Shown here: positions 12,721-23,432 of the stretch, in pieces
Numbering within the stretch: position 1 is the first letter of the stretch
How the letters are laid out: each line of letters opens with the position of its first letter
NCBI GenBank assembly: GCA_963693315.1
Contig: OY856188.1
Span: 244,509,926-244,573,925 of the forward strand
Origin: Diogma glabrata
Lineage: Eukaryota > Arthropoda > Insecta > Diptera > Cylindrotomidae
Length of the DNA stretch: 64,000 bases
Direction of reading: 5' to 3'
Made by a program: the position numbers and the translations under genes
The notes under the pieces: model-generated
Databases searched by the model: none
What the model was told of the DNA's origin: nothing
What the model saw: the letters and a program-made list of their open reading frames with translations, nothing else

Positions 12721-13204
12721 TTAATTCCGGTGGACATTTCAGGTTGTCGAATTCCACGTAGCCGATAACTTAATTAACACTAACACATGTACATTGTACA
12801 TAATATTAAATACTATATATTAAATAATTAATTAAATTAAAATTTAAAATTTAAATAAATTATGTCAAAATATTCGTGTCTTGTTTATTTGAAATTCAAA
12901 CTACTTCTATTATTCTAAAATAAGCATTTATGCGATATATTGTAAGTACCATAATGTCAATATCTTGTTACTTTACGCAAATAACTTATTTAATAAGTTT
13001 AATAGAAAATTAAAGAAAACAAAGTTTTTTATAATTTTACTGTTACTCTATAAATATATTTCAGCTTGTTACGCCATCTTCTGGAGTAATCAGAAGATGG
13101 CCTAGCAAGCTGAAATATACATAGAGTAACAGTAAAATTATAAAAAAACTTTGTTTTCTTTAATTTTCTATTAAACTTATTAAATAAGTTATTTGCGTAA
13201 AGTA

Positions 13205-13751
13205 CCCGGGTAGGAACTGCCAATGTTAAACAATGGGCCAACCTCGGGCCAGTATTGGCGAGCCAAGCCTTGGCTAGTTAACTCCGGTTTTAGTCTGGGC
13301 CAGTTGCAAATGCCTAGATTGAACCAAGATTCAGTTTATTGTATTGCACGTACGAAGAATCAAATAAAAAATTGAAGATTTTAAGTGTTGCCAGTTCATA
13401 TTTTTCTGTCAGCGGAGATCGTGAGGGTGGAAGACGCCTTCGTTAAAACTTCTATAGAAAAATAACTTAACCGAACTTGAAAGTTAAATAGAAATTATGA
13501 TAATATTTAATTTATTGTATTTTTGTATTAAAAAAATTGGTATTTGATAAATTGGTTTGCCAGGCTTGACCCTAGTCTGATTTGCCAGGCTTGGCCCAAG
13601 TTTGATTTGCCAGACTTGGCTCAAGTCTGGTTTGCCAGTCTTGGCCCCAGGACATCATCCCAAGCTTGAAAATGTTAAGTCTGGCCCAAACCCCGAAAGC
13701 TGTGGCGCGGGCTTGGCCCAGGCTTGGCCCATTAGCTAATTCTTACCCGGG
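13205..13751. mobile_element. MITE nested in the foldback, TIR CCCGGGTAAGAA, TA target duplication
   Basis: The left end is CCCGGGTAGGAACTG; the inverse of the right end is CCCGGGTAAGAATTAG. TA flanks both sides (13203-13204 and 13752-13753). The uninterrupted left arm of the host foldback shows the empty site (GTTACTTTACG, whose inverse has a single TA), so the duplication is TA and the insert is 547 bp. The interior is GC-richer than the region and contains GCCAGGCTTGGCCC-type repeats. It has no ORF of interest. Confidence 0.92.
13556..13650. repeat. Four tandem ~25-bp TTTGCCAGGCTTGGCCC repeats
   Basis: Units start near 13556, 13581, 13606 and 13631, each like TTTGCCAGGCTTGGCCCAAG TCTGA with a few changes. 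More degenerate GCTTGGCCC words continue to about 13725. The array lies inside the nested MITE and may be its internal minisatellite or transposase-binding region. Confidence 0.85.
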
Positions 13752-13772
13752 TAACAAGAGATTGACATTATG

Positions 13773-14512
13773 TTATTTGAAAACTTACGCTAAGTGCCAA
13801 CGGTCAACAGTGTTAATTATATATATTGTAAGATTTTCTAAGAATTGTTCTGGACTAATCTAGTGGCCTTGGCTATTGATATCGCACTGCTATTGCCAAT
13901 AGTCTGTGATATCTCACGTTAGCTCATATGCTAATAGTACTGCAGTACGAGAAGTTTTCACACCCCCACACATATATTAAAACCTTAGCACAGACCGAAG
14001 GCTTGATATCTCGGCTTCTGAGATTTGACTACACCTTGAAATATTTTTGCAGATGAAATTTTCAAAAATTCCAATTCTAATTTTCAGGAAATTTATCTTT
14101 AAATTCACAATATTATTTTATTCTTAGAAACTCGTCTCGACAAAACTTTTCACCTTTCCAAATGACAGACAAAAACCATTTAAATCCTTTTTGTTTTTAA
14201 GATTTTGATAGTAATAAAATCTTAACATTTTTTACTAAATTTAATTACATTTCAAAGCTGTATCCTTTTTTCATTATTTATAATAAACTTTTTATTATTT
14301 AACTAAGAAAATAATTAAACAATTTTGCATTTCTATTAAAATGTACAAAAAAAAATAGCAAATTTGCATAAAATAGAAAAAGGTTGCACGAAAAAAAACA
14401 ATTATTTTACCAAAAAAAACAAAACTATTAGTGTTAAAAAAAATATAAATTAAATAATTTATGTTTCAAACTGTTTTTTATGTATTTCGTTTTCTTTACT
14501 TTATGTTTCTAG
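13773..14512. other. Stretch between foldback and MCT gene A, with two repeat fragments
   Basis: 13883-13945 matches the inverted end sequences at 40395 and 45574 (GTGATATCTCACGTTAGCT). 13990-14050 matches the cassette-D end of the composite family (CAGACCGAAGGCTTGATATCTC). The remainder is AT-rich and, towards 14512, a T-rich tract with TTTATGTTTCTAG that serves as the presumed acceptor of gene A. No upstream MCT exon is recognisable here. Confidence 0.6.
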
Positions 14513-16471
14513 ATTAGGTTTACAAGCAGTTACAGGCGTTGTATTTCTTACATTTTTTCTTGGAACATTTTATCGTTCAGCATCTTTATACCATCCACAA
14601 CGACGTGCCATATTACATTTAAAAAATCAAAAACGTAAGATAAAGGATAAAAACAAACATGACGATGGACCACCATTTTTCGACTTTAAAACGTTGAAAA
14701 GTAAAACTGTTAGAATATTATTAGTATCAACATTGATTAGTGCATTTGGAATAAATACACCGATCTTTTATTTAGCTCATCAGGTGGAATTGGATGGTAT
14801 TGGGGATAAAGCAATTTTATTACAGGCATATTTAGGATTAGCTTGGACATTAGGATGTGTTGCGTTTGGATTACTTGTTGTGCATAATAGTGTAGAATGT
14901 CGTATTGCAAGACAATATTTATGTCAAACAGCTGTTTTTATGTGTGGATTGTGTATATTAGCTTTGACAGCTGTACATGGCAACTATCATGGATATGTTA
15001 TGTTTGTTTGGATTTATGGTAAGTCTAAAAGTATTATGTAACAGAATAAACCCATTTATTACGCATAGTTTTTAAATGGATATCAAACCGTCAACCCTTG
15101 GACATAAACAGTCGTTAGCATATTAACATTCAAAAGATTTGAAAACAAAATGAATGCAAAATTTCATATCAATTTTTAAGCTGGGATCAGTTGATGATAA
15201 AATATTTAGTCAAATTTATGTAAAAATGTACTGAGCCGTAAATATTAGAATTAAAATAAAAATAACTTTTACAGTAAACAATGTCAAAGCTTTAGACAAA
15301 TAGGCGGAGTTTTGTTGTAAATTTTGAGTTGGAAAAAGGACAACATGTATAACCAGTAAATAAAGTCTCAGACAACACTGACATAATGACGTAACTCAAG
15401 ACCGAAACTGGTGTGAATAAGTTTATATCCATGAGATATATCTCTAAAATAAATACTACAAATTTCAAAATATAAAATAAAAACCAAATCATTATATTTC
15501 TCTTTTGGTTTAGGTATATTTTGTGGTGGTTATCATTATTCATTAAAAATGTATACGTTGGAACGAGTACGAGCACGAAACTTTGCTAGAGCATGGGGTT
15601 TTGTACAGTGCTCCCAAGCAATACCGATAGCATTAGGCGTTCCTTTATCAGGGTATATGAATGTTGGAGGCAATGGAAAAGCAGGTTATTATTTTAGTTC
15701 AACAAGCGCTTTACTTGGCAGTTTAACACTTTTCTTAATAGATTTACATCGTAGAAATATAACACGACATAAACATACACGGTAAGTATAACAAAAATCT
15801 TAGCTTCAATATAAAAGTTCTGATAATAAAATTTTTAAATGTTTCAGAGCGAACGGTACACGACATATTTGTGTTTCGGAAACATGTCCACAAAGACGAA
15901 AACTGTCCTTTTCACAGGAACCAGATAACGAACCGGGTGCATTAAACGGTGACGCATTAATGTTGGGAACAGATTTGCTTGTTCCACAATTTGAAGAAGA
16001 TGCCAAAGACCAAATGCTCAGTGGTGATAAACCTGAACTAACATGTATTTCAGAAGAAGGCATCGCTGATATGGATCTACCAGATAACTTTTTAGAAGAT
16101 TTAGATTACGTAGGAGATTGCATTACATCATGTAACAAAGTAAGTTTTTTGACATAACGATTTATATATCAAACAATAAAATATTTTTATTTCTCTCTAT
16201 TTAGGTTGAAAACTACTTAATGTTAAGTGAATTTGAAAATAACCTAAACGCAGAGCTTCCAATTTTAATGGAAAAACGTATCCGAAAGTTATCAATTCCA
16301 AAATTAAAAAAAAATAATAAAAATTTAGATGAAATTATAGAGGATACGGGACAACTTGAACGACCGGCATCAAAAATTCAAAATAGTAGAAATATTTTAA
16401 ATAAATGGCAAACACCTAATAATTATTTAAATAATCGTGTTATATCTGTGATTGATGAGGCCTCAGTTTGA
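14513..16471 (+). CDS. MCT gene A: SLC16-type monocarboxylate-transporter-like, C-terminal half
   Basis: Four exons are supported: 14513-15018, 15514-15781, 15848-16139 and 16205-16471, with stop TGA at 16469-16471. The 1,333 nt encode about 443 residues after a split Arg codon. All internal introns are GT-AG and the phases (1, 2, 0) join correctly. Exon 1 encodes a transmembrane segment (TGVVFLTFFLG), the cytosolic loop RSASLYHPQRRAILHLK, then TM7-TM10 (VRILLVSTLISAFGINTPIF, LGLAWTLGCVAFGLLVV). Exon 2 holds the last membrane spans, with LERVRARNFARAWGFVQCSQ and GVPLSGYMNVG. Exons 3 and 4 form a long, acidic then basic, hydrophilic cytosolic tail. The protein would act as a 12-TM plasma-membrane carrier of monocarboxylates or related substrates (substrate inferred from the family only). 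The N-terminal half is not found in the window. The reading frame also stays open through the T-rich tract before 14513, so the acceptor is inferred. An animal karmoisin/MCT10-like transporter is possible. Confidence 0.9.
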
Positions 16472-16528
16472 TTACGTTTAAATTTTTATTTTAATAAGAA
16501 CATAAGTAATAATATAAAAGAAACTAAT

Positions 16529-16570
16529 AATAAATAATTCATAGGAAATTAAATTATTCGATAAAATAAA
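16529..16570 (+). promoter_or_regulatory. Candidate poly(A) signals of MCT gene A
   Basis: AATAAA occurs at 16529-16534 and again near 16565-16570, 58 and 94 bases after the stop codon. In DNA this AT-rich the hexamer is frequent, so only position supports it. Confidence 0.4.
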
Positions 16571-18789
16571 TAAGATTAAGTAAAATTTAAGAAATAAATA
16601 ATAAATAAGAAAAAACTTTTATGTATGTACCTGATTTGTGATTTTTTTTTGTATTTAATTATACATATTTGGAAATGTAATTTGAAAGTTAAGGAAAACA
16701 ACCGAAATAATAATTAATATATGTAAATACAAAAATATTAATAAAATAACTTTGAATTATATTTATAGATGATTGGAGAGTTCATTCAACTACTTAGCTA
16801 ATGAATTCTTAGGCGACCACAGTTAATAAGAATTTTAAAGAGTTTTGAGTTCACTAAGTTCTCGTTATTGCTTTTAATTATTTTTGGAACTATTGCTCAT
16901 AACCAAACACTTTGGATCACTCTATATTTTTATCTTTTTAAAAAATTCTCAATATTAAAAAATTAAATTCAAAAGTAATCTCGAAAATTAGTAGTTAAAG
17001 GAATCGAAAAAACCAATCAACTATCAATATAAACCAAAAAACATAGTTTCCTTTAAAAAAATAAAAAACTAATAAAGTAAATGTTGAAAAAAAAATCTGC
17101 CAATATTTTAATTAATTATTAAAACATTAATTAAACGTTAGTTTAATATTAACAAACAAAATTACTATTATAAAACGATATAGTTGTACATTATAACATT
17201 TACTGCCATAAATTATATTAAATGAACGTTAAATTAATTTATTAAGAGCATAAGTATTTATATACAAACTATATAGTATATAATAACTTAGAATTATATA
17301 TTTTGTTTGAAAAAAAAAATAATTTTAAAGGCAACAAACATAAACCTATAAAATTTAAATTCGTATAACATAAAAAGTATTTGAGTTAAATAAATAATTT
17401 CACTTTAATTTAAAACCTTTTCGGCTATCTGACTTAATAGTTTTCTTACTGGTTTCATATAGTAACACTCTACCGAATGATATTTTTAAGCCGTGAATTT
17501 CGATTTAAAATCGAATTTCGATTCAAATTGATTCCACCGTCAGAACATGAACTTTATCTGGCTTAAAAATAACATCTTTCCACATTCTAAATCAAAAACC
17601 ATCATCCAACAAATAAATATATTTATTCCAAATAAACGGAATATTTTATTGTTCCTATTACGAGTAATTAATTTAAAATATTTTATTTCCGAAAAAAAAA
17701 TGTTCTACAATTGTTTATAATTGATTAAATATATTGTTATTTAAAATTTAGTTATATTATTCTAAAAGTAAAATGATAATAACAAATGAACTAATTATTA
17801 TTAAATAGTCATACTTTTAATAATTTTTTTACTGTGCGTAGAAATAGTAGAAAACTTTAAATTATTTAATAAATTATTTACTAAATAGAAATTATTAAGT
17901 TATAAAACCTAAAAAAATTTTGTTTCTGGTATTTATATACAGACAAAATTAATTGAAAAAAAATATTATTATATGAATAAATTACAACACAAATAAATTA
18001 TTTATGTTTAAAATTTATTATCTAAGGACTTCAAAGATTTTGCTAATGTTTACTCATAAGTTTTTTCCGACGACTCCTTCATATTTTAAACCCTTGATAG
18101 ATGTAAGTAAATTTGAATTTCGAAAAGTAAGAATTTGAACCATACTGTGTTTTGAAATGTTTGGTTCAGTGATGTTATGCCGAAACATTTGGTATTGAAT
18201 AAATGGAGCTAGTAGTGATAAACGAGTGCATTAGTTTCAATAAATGTGAAAAAGTCAGCACTTTGTGTCTAAATATTCACTTGCATTAAATCAGTTATAA
18301 GATTCATGATTCAGGCGTCCAACAATAATATTGAACAATTTTGAACTATTTCATAAACGGAAAGGAAATTTCATTTGAATGGGGCAGCGGCACTTCAGAG
18401 CATGCCGTTGTTTTTCTCTGTTTGCAACAATAGTAATATAATTTACAAACTTATAACATTCAGCTGGATCTTGTACTAGTGAGTCTATAGAAAACCCATG
18501 CAGTATCAGCCGTAAACCGATCAGTAATTTTTTATTATCTGACCATAATTATAAGTTTTCCACCCACACAGCAAAAGTTGTGTGTTGAGCAGGCTAGTGG
18601 CAAATCTGAAAAAGAACAATATAATAAAGAATACTATAAAGCTGTTAATGCAATAATTAAAACTACTCAAATCGGCTTCTGACGCTGCAGTGAATGCATG
18701 AATGACGAAAAAATCAAAAGTCCAAGAACGGAATCTCAACACCATCAATTGAGCACAAATGATCTTATATTATTATACAATAAAATAAC
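16571..18789. other. AT-rich intergenic stretch
   Basis: No gene or repeat family was recognised. At 17484-17570 there is an imperfect inverted pair (GATATTTTTAAGCC / GGCTTAAAAATAACATC) around ATTTCGATT words, a small hairpin or MITE-like relic of about 90 bp. The open frame on the minus strand at 18521-18748 has no recognisable domain. Confidence 0.45.
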
Positions 18790-18805
18790 GGTATAGGGTC
18801 ATTCC
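18790..18805 (+). repeat. Left terminal inverted repeat of the 5-kb transposon
   Basis: The 16-mer GGTATAGGGTCATTCC is the exact inverse of 23828-23843. It is followed by GTTTTAAAGTCAACC, a decayed version of the right end's AAAGTGACTAACG. Confidence 0.88.
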
Positions 18806-18998
18806 GTTTTAAAGTCAACCTTCGAGCTAAATTTTTTTTTCTTCACAAACCTGTAAAATGATATCTTATTTTTCATATATTTTATTGTAAGAATATATGG
18901 CAACAACTTTGAAAATTACAATCTAGTATTCTTGTTTAGAATGAAATAAAGCGCATGGTTGTGAAAAAGGCTTAATACGAGATAAAATATATCTAAAT

Positions 18999-19108
18999 AG
19001 TACATTATGATGCTAGGACGTAAAGCTAAAGATTTTGGACGTATGTGGAGTTTGCACCCACATTAAGTCCAAAATAGCTTACGTCCGTGCATCATATACT
19101 ATTTTTTA
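18999..19108. repeat. ~110-bp hairpin beside the first MITE
   Basis: The arms TAGTACATTATGATGCTAGG...AGATTTTGGAC and GTCCAAAATAGC...GCATCATATACTA pair over about 40 bases around a loop near 19050. It directly abuts the TTTTTTATTCGCC terminus of the MITE at 19102. An equivalent but differently sequenced hairpin sits beside the second MITE at 22415-22553. Confidence 0.75.
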
Positions 19109-19467
19109 TTCGCCGCAAGCAAAATATTTTTAAAAAAAATGTTTATTCTAAATTAAAATTATAAATTTTCATAAATTTTAAAATAAAAATATGTGGAACA
19201 AGTAGCCTTTGACAAAATATTTGTTATTTTTTCCAAATTATTGTGTAGCTATGACAACAAATAATAACAACCATTTAATTGGATAATGAAATTTTGAATT
19301 TAAGGGTTGCTTTGATAAAAATTTTTATTTTTCATAGAATTTAGGCAAATACAAATGCTTTTTATTTTTTTGGACTATGCCAACAAAATAAATAGTTGAA
19401 AAGTGATTCTTTAAGGCTGCAAATCACAGTAATAAAGTAACACTTTAATATGTAGGCGAATAAAAAA
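19102..19467. mobile_element. 366-bp MITE, TIR TTTTTTATTCGCC
   Basis: The left end TTTTTTATTCGCCG (19102-19115) is matched by GGCGAATAAAAAA (19455-19467). The interior resembles the intronic MITE at 22032-22414 in the same orientation (shared words TTGTTATTTTTTC and ATGACAACAAA, ATGAAATTTTGAA). It lies inside the left part of the 5-kb transposon. Confidence 0.75.
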
Positions 19468-19620
19468 GAATTTAGCATAGCACAAATATAATTAACTGAA
19501 TTGTTTTAGGTTTTTTACTTTCTGAAAACATAAGTTTGGAGTGTCTGAATTGGACTGCTTTTCTTGCCAAATAAATGAGGTAAACATTTTAATACATGAA
19601 TTCTTTTATTGTTTTTATTA

Positions 19621-19830
19621 TGTTACGTTAGTCACAAAAATGCTCTATTTTTCATTTTTTGAGCAAACTAAAGTTATGTGTAATTCTTAACTTTTAAATT
19701 TCTAAGAACTTTACTTTTACTATTTAAAAATGCAATTTAAAAACAAAAAATGTAAAAATTGTTCGATTTTAATGTGACTAACGTAACAATTTAAGCGTGA
19801 CTAAAGTAGCAATCCAAAAGTGACTAACAT
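19621..19830. repeat. Left subterminal motif cluster (TGTTACGTTAGTCAC)
   Basis: TGTTACGTTAGTCAC occurs at 19621-19635, its exact inverse GTGACTAACGTAACA at 19774-19788, and degenerate copies at 19797-19811 (GTGACTAAAGTAGCA) and from 19820 (GTGACTAACATGCC). The right end carries three more copies. Repeated subterminal words of this kind are typical binding sites for a transposase; that role is inferred. Confidence 0.8.
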
Positions 19831-19880
19831 GCCTCATGGCTTATTTTATTTATTTATCTATTTTCTATAATTTTCTATTA

Positions 19881-20496
19881 ATAGGCCCATAAAATAACGG
19901 AAAAAGATATGGCTTACGTGTAATTGTCGGTAATAGGTCAGAAATTTTATTAATCTCTGGGGTAGGGTACTCACATAATGGACATGTCGAGTTCACTCGC
20001 CCGGCACCTGGGGACTGGAGTTATTCAACTAAGTGTGCTGGAAATTTTTTTTTGCTTCCTTGTAAGCGATATAACTCGTAAATGGTGCACTTTAGGATAC
20101 TGGTGCTTTGGAACTTTTTGGTTCCCTAAATGTTTTGCTATAACTTAAAATAAAACAAAAACAAAAAATTTTTTGACATTTTTTCGCAATTTTTCGCAAA
20201 AATTTGCCACAGAACAAATTATTTTTGTTTTTTTTTTATTTTAAGTTATAGAAAAATATTTAAGGAACAAAAATGTTCCAAGGCACCAGTATCCTAAAGT
20301 GCACCATTTACGAGTTATATCGCTTACAAGGAAGAAAAAAACTTCCAGCACACTTTGTTGAATAACTCCAGTCCCCAGGTCCCGGGCAAGTGGGCTCGGC
20401 ATGTCCATTATGTGAGTACCCTACCCCAGAGATTAAAAAAATGTCTGACCTGCTACCGACAACCACATGTACAATCCGTAATTCTTTTGGCCTATA
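19881..20496. mobile_element. 616-bp foldback element just upstream of the transposase ORF
   Basis: ATAGGCCCA (19881) and the inverse TTGGCCTAT (ending about 20495) start two arms of about 290 bp. They pair through GGGTAGGGTACTCACATAAT, ACTGGAGTTATTCAAC, AAGCGATATAACTCGTAAAT and GGTGCACTTTAGGATACTGG. The centre is an AT-rich loop around 20165-20220. Arm identity is high with scattered changes. It sits 77 bases before the ATG of the transposase gene, so it probably displaced that gene's promoter. Confidence 0.88.
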
Positions 20497-22031
20497 ACTG
20501 AACTTTATATCAATTACATATAATTTTATAACGGTAAATTGCAAATTTTCATTTAGGCTTCAAGGGGCCAAAATGGCTCCAATGACGGCAGAAGAACGCA
20601 AAAGAAAGAGCAGAGCTAATCAAAGTTTAGAAAAAAACTTGAAGATAGAGAAAAGTGCAGATTAACAATGCAACTGTTAAGGAAGAAGAAAGTGGGTGAT
20701 GAAAAGCTCAAAAAGAAGGAAAAAAATGCTTCTAAATTAAGAATGCGAAAAATGAGAGACGAGAAAAAGGAGATTTCAGCAACGGCATCTTCTGAAACTG
20801 CGTTTGCTTCAAGGCGGTCAATTGGAATTAAAGCATTGAAAAGGTCTAAGAATGCTTTGCCTCAAAGCCCTAGAAAAAAAGTGGAAGTCGTTAGAAAAAA
20901 TAGCGTTAGATTTGGGAAGAGTTTTAGCAAGTCTGAAAACACCAAGAAATTGTATTCCAAAAGAGACAAAACAAAAGGCTGTTTGATTTTTTTACCATGA
21001 TGAGATCACGCCTACTACCAGGAAAAAGGATATAAAATCTGATAGAGATCCCATTACTAACAAGAGGATAAAGTTGCAGAAGCGCTTGTTGATGCTTAAC
21101 CTAAAGGAAACTTACCAGCTCTTCGAAATTGACAATCCCGATTTGAACATTTGCTTCTCCACATTCTGCGAGTTGCGACCAGAAGAAGTTCAGCCAGTTG
21201 GTAGCAATGACCAAAATGTCTGCTGTTGTCCATACTGTGAAAATATTGCATTTCTGTTAAAGAAATGTATATGAAAAGGCTTTGTAATACATACAGTTAA
21301 TGATCTTGTTTCACTAATTGTTTGTGATGACCTGAAAGCAGATTGCATGTAACAAGAGTGCAACATATGCAAAGATATATTTGAAAGTTTTATTTCTGAC
21401 TATTTAAATGTTACAGAAGGCACAAGTGTACATCAATGGAATGGTGGCAAATTAGTTGACATAATGTTGTCCCTGGAATGTTTACTGAAGGAAGTTGCAA
21501 AACGAACAAAAATGTCTGCCGATCACATTTACAACATGAAGAAGCACGCCAAGGAATTAAGAAAAAAAAGAAGAGCTTAAGGAACGGGAATTGCTATTGC
21601 AAGTAGATTTTGCGGAAAATTTTGGTATAAAACATCAAAATTAAGTAATGGCAGCACACTGGAAAACATCATATGATGCAACTGTCACCATATACACTGC
21701 TGTAGCCTATTACAGAAAATGCGATAAAGAAAAAGCTCTCACTCAAACAGTGATTTCAGATACAAAAAAGAATACGTGTAATGAAGTCAAGATTTTTAAT
21801 GACATGTTAATTGAAGATTGCAGGAAAACATTTAACAACATAAAAAAAGTCATAATTTGGTCAGATGGAGCAGCTTCAGCTTCGACTTTAAAAGTCGATA
21901 CACAATGGCGCTGATGTCTACAAATGAGCTGTGCTCATTGTGGAATTTCACTGAATCTTGCCACGGCAAGGGTCTGTAATTTTGATATATTCAAAATTAG
22001 TAAAAATTCGATTTATTTTAAATAAAACTAA

Positions 22032-22414
22032 TTTTTTCGGCAAACGGCTGTAAAGTTTAACTTTACTGCCGCTAGGGAGTTAGTTAAAGTTTTACTTTTT
22101 AGCCTGACAGCAAAAGTAATGTCTAGCGACAGCAAAAGTAACGCCATTTTTATTTTATATTACGGAGGCTGTAAAGTAGCATTTGTTATTTGTTAGTTTG
22201 TTATTTTTTCAAACATATTGTATAACCATGACAACAAAAAATAAGTTGATTCTCATATTATGAAATTTTGAAAAGGCTGCTGATTTTATTCATACAAATT
22301 TAAATGTTTTTTTCTCTTTTTTGGAAGTAATTATGACGATACAAATTCATATTTATAAAAAGTTTGAAGTATTAATTTCATATCTATAAAAAATTTAAAC
22401 GTTTGCCGAAAAAA
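22032..22414. mobile_element. 383-bp MITE inside the transposase intron, TIR TTTTTTCGGCAAACG
   Basis: TTTTTTCGGCAAACG (22032-22046) and CGTTTGCCGAAAAAA (22400-22414) are exact inverted ends. The interior resembles the MITE at 19102-19467 (TTGTTATTTTTTCAAA, ATGACAACAAA). It is non-autonomous. Confidence 0.85.
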
Positions 22415-22553
22415 TAGTGTATTTAATTCGGAGCTAAAGTGACTTTTTGTGTTTCGTCTATAATTGTCGACCTCCCTGCGGTCGGTCGTCAAACTATAGA
22501 CTCAACACAAAAAGTATCACTTTAGCTCCTAATTAAATAATGTACTATTATTG
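22415..22553. repeat. ~139-bp hairpin beside the second MITE
   Basis: The arms TAGTGTATTTAATTCGGAGC...ACACAAA and TTGTGT...GCTCCTAATTAAATAATGTACTA pair around GTCGACCTCCCTGCGGTCGG. It begins at the base after the MITE terminus, mirroring the arrangement at 18999-19108. Confidence 0.8.
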
Positions 22554-23432
22554 AACGCGTGATTTTAATTATTCGACTACTCGATACAAATTTATTTTTT
22601 CGACTTTCATTTTCTTTTTTGCTTCTTTTTTAATTCAATAAGGAAACGGGTTGCCAGACTTATTAAAATTATATTTAACAAAAAAGTGTAGTAGAGGTGA
22701 AATTCATTTTATTGTCGTAAAAGGACCACACGATGGATTTGGGGCCGCCATTTAAAGACACATATGGAAAAAAATTCTACAGAACGAAATAATTGTAAAA
22801 ACTGCTAAGGATTTTTTTAATCAAGCTAGCAAATTCTTGAATATTACATGTCTCTTTATATCTGAAGAAGAAATATCAGCAAAATCCAAAGCAGAGTGTT
22901 TCCCTATAGTTAAAAATGTACGTCCACTTGTTGGCATTCAGTCAGCCTACTGCGTACAATTTAACGGCAACCATGTTTACAAATACTGGAGACGAAAATC
23001 CTTTTGTAGATAACATTAAAATAAAAGACTTTATGGGACCAAAGAAACTGAACAAGTTCAAATTAAAAAAGTACTATGGAGTATATTATGATAATGCATG
23101 GTATATAGGGCGCATCATTGCATACGACGAGGAAACACATTTATATATGTAAAGTTTCTTCATGAAAATAAAATGATATTGGCTTCAATAGGCCCAAACT
23201 GAATGACATTCAGTCAGTAGACGGTAAATTATTTTTATGTGGCCGCATAGAACTACAAGAGAATTTGCTCTTTTCAATTTCTTATTCAGATGGGCAAAAC
23301 CTTATTACTTAACATAAAAAAATTTTTAAATTGAAACATTCATAAATGTCCATTACATTACAGTATATGTTGTAAGTAATACAATTGTTAGTGCAATAAA
23401 TAATTTGCAGCATTATTGCCTGTGTTTTATTT

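Larger units (their letters stand above)
12950..13772. mobile_element. Foldback MITE (~276 bp) interrupted by a second MITE
   Basis: The left arm begins CATAATGTCAATATCTTGTT (12950) and the right arm ends with its inverse AACAAGAGATTGACATTATG (ending 13772). The arms pair through GCAAATAACTTATTTAATAA, AAAGAAAACAAAGTTTTTT and GTTACTCTATaaATAT to a central hairpin GCCATCTTCT/AGAAGATGGC around 13074-13102. The right arm is split by a 547-bp insertion (13205-13751). Without it the element is about 276 bp. It has no coding capacity. Confidence 0.9.
21972..22723 (+). other. Probable intron of the transposase pseudogene
   Basis: CACGGCAAGG|GTCTGTAATT (donor 21972) and GTCGTAAAAG|GACCACACGA (acceptor ends 22723) join in frame as HGK-G-PHDG. 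That restores a continuous motif otherwise split by ~750 bases containing many stops. The extra length comes largely from a MITE (22032-22414) and a hairpin (22415-22553). The donor GTCTGT is weak; an insertion is the alternative explanation. Confidence 0.6.
20573..23312 (+). pseudogene. Broken transposase-like gene of the 5-kb transposon, with a probable intron
   Basis: The frame starts at ATG 20573 (MAPMTAEERKRKSR), shifts near 20637, and continues as a lysine-rich basic region (20668-21000). A further shift leads to a cysteine-containing segment (NVCCCPYCENIAFLL, about 21205-21265, and ECNICKDIFESF, about 21355-21395). The core follows: VDFAENFGIKHQN (about 21604), MAAHWKTSYDATVTIYTAVA (21648), VIIWSDGAAS (about 21851), WNFTESCHGK (about 21940) and, across a GT-AG intron (21972-22723), G-PHDGFGAA. 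The C-terminus has YYGVYYDNAWYIGRIIAYD (about 23080) and KLNDIQSVDGKLFLCG, with stop at 23310-23312. The DFAENF and WSDGA aspartates look like the acidic residues of an RNase-H-like DDE core, as in many uncharacterised multicopy invertebrate proteins. Stops and frameshifts make this copy dead. Confidence 0.75.

Noticed and set aside
15292..16063. Minus-strand frames of 94 and 85 codons over MCT gene A
   Set aside because: One lies in the intron and one is antisense to exon 3 of the transporter; the plus strand explains the region.
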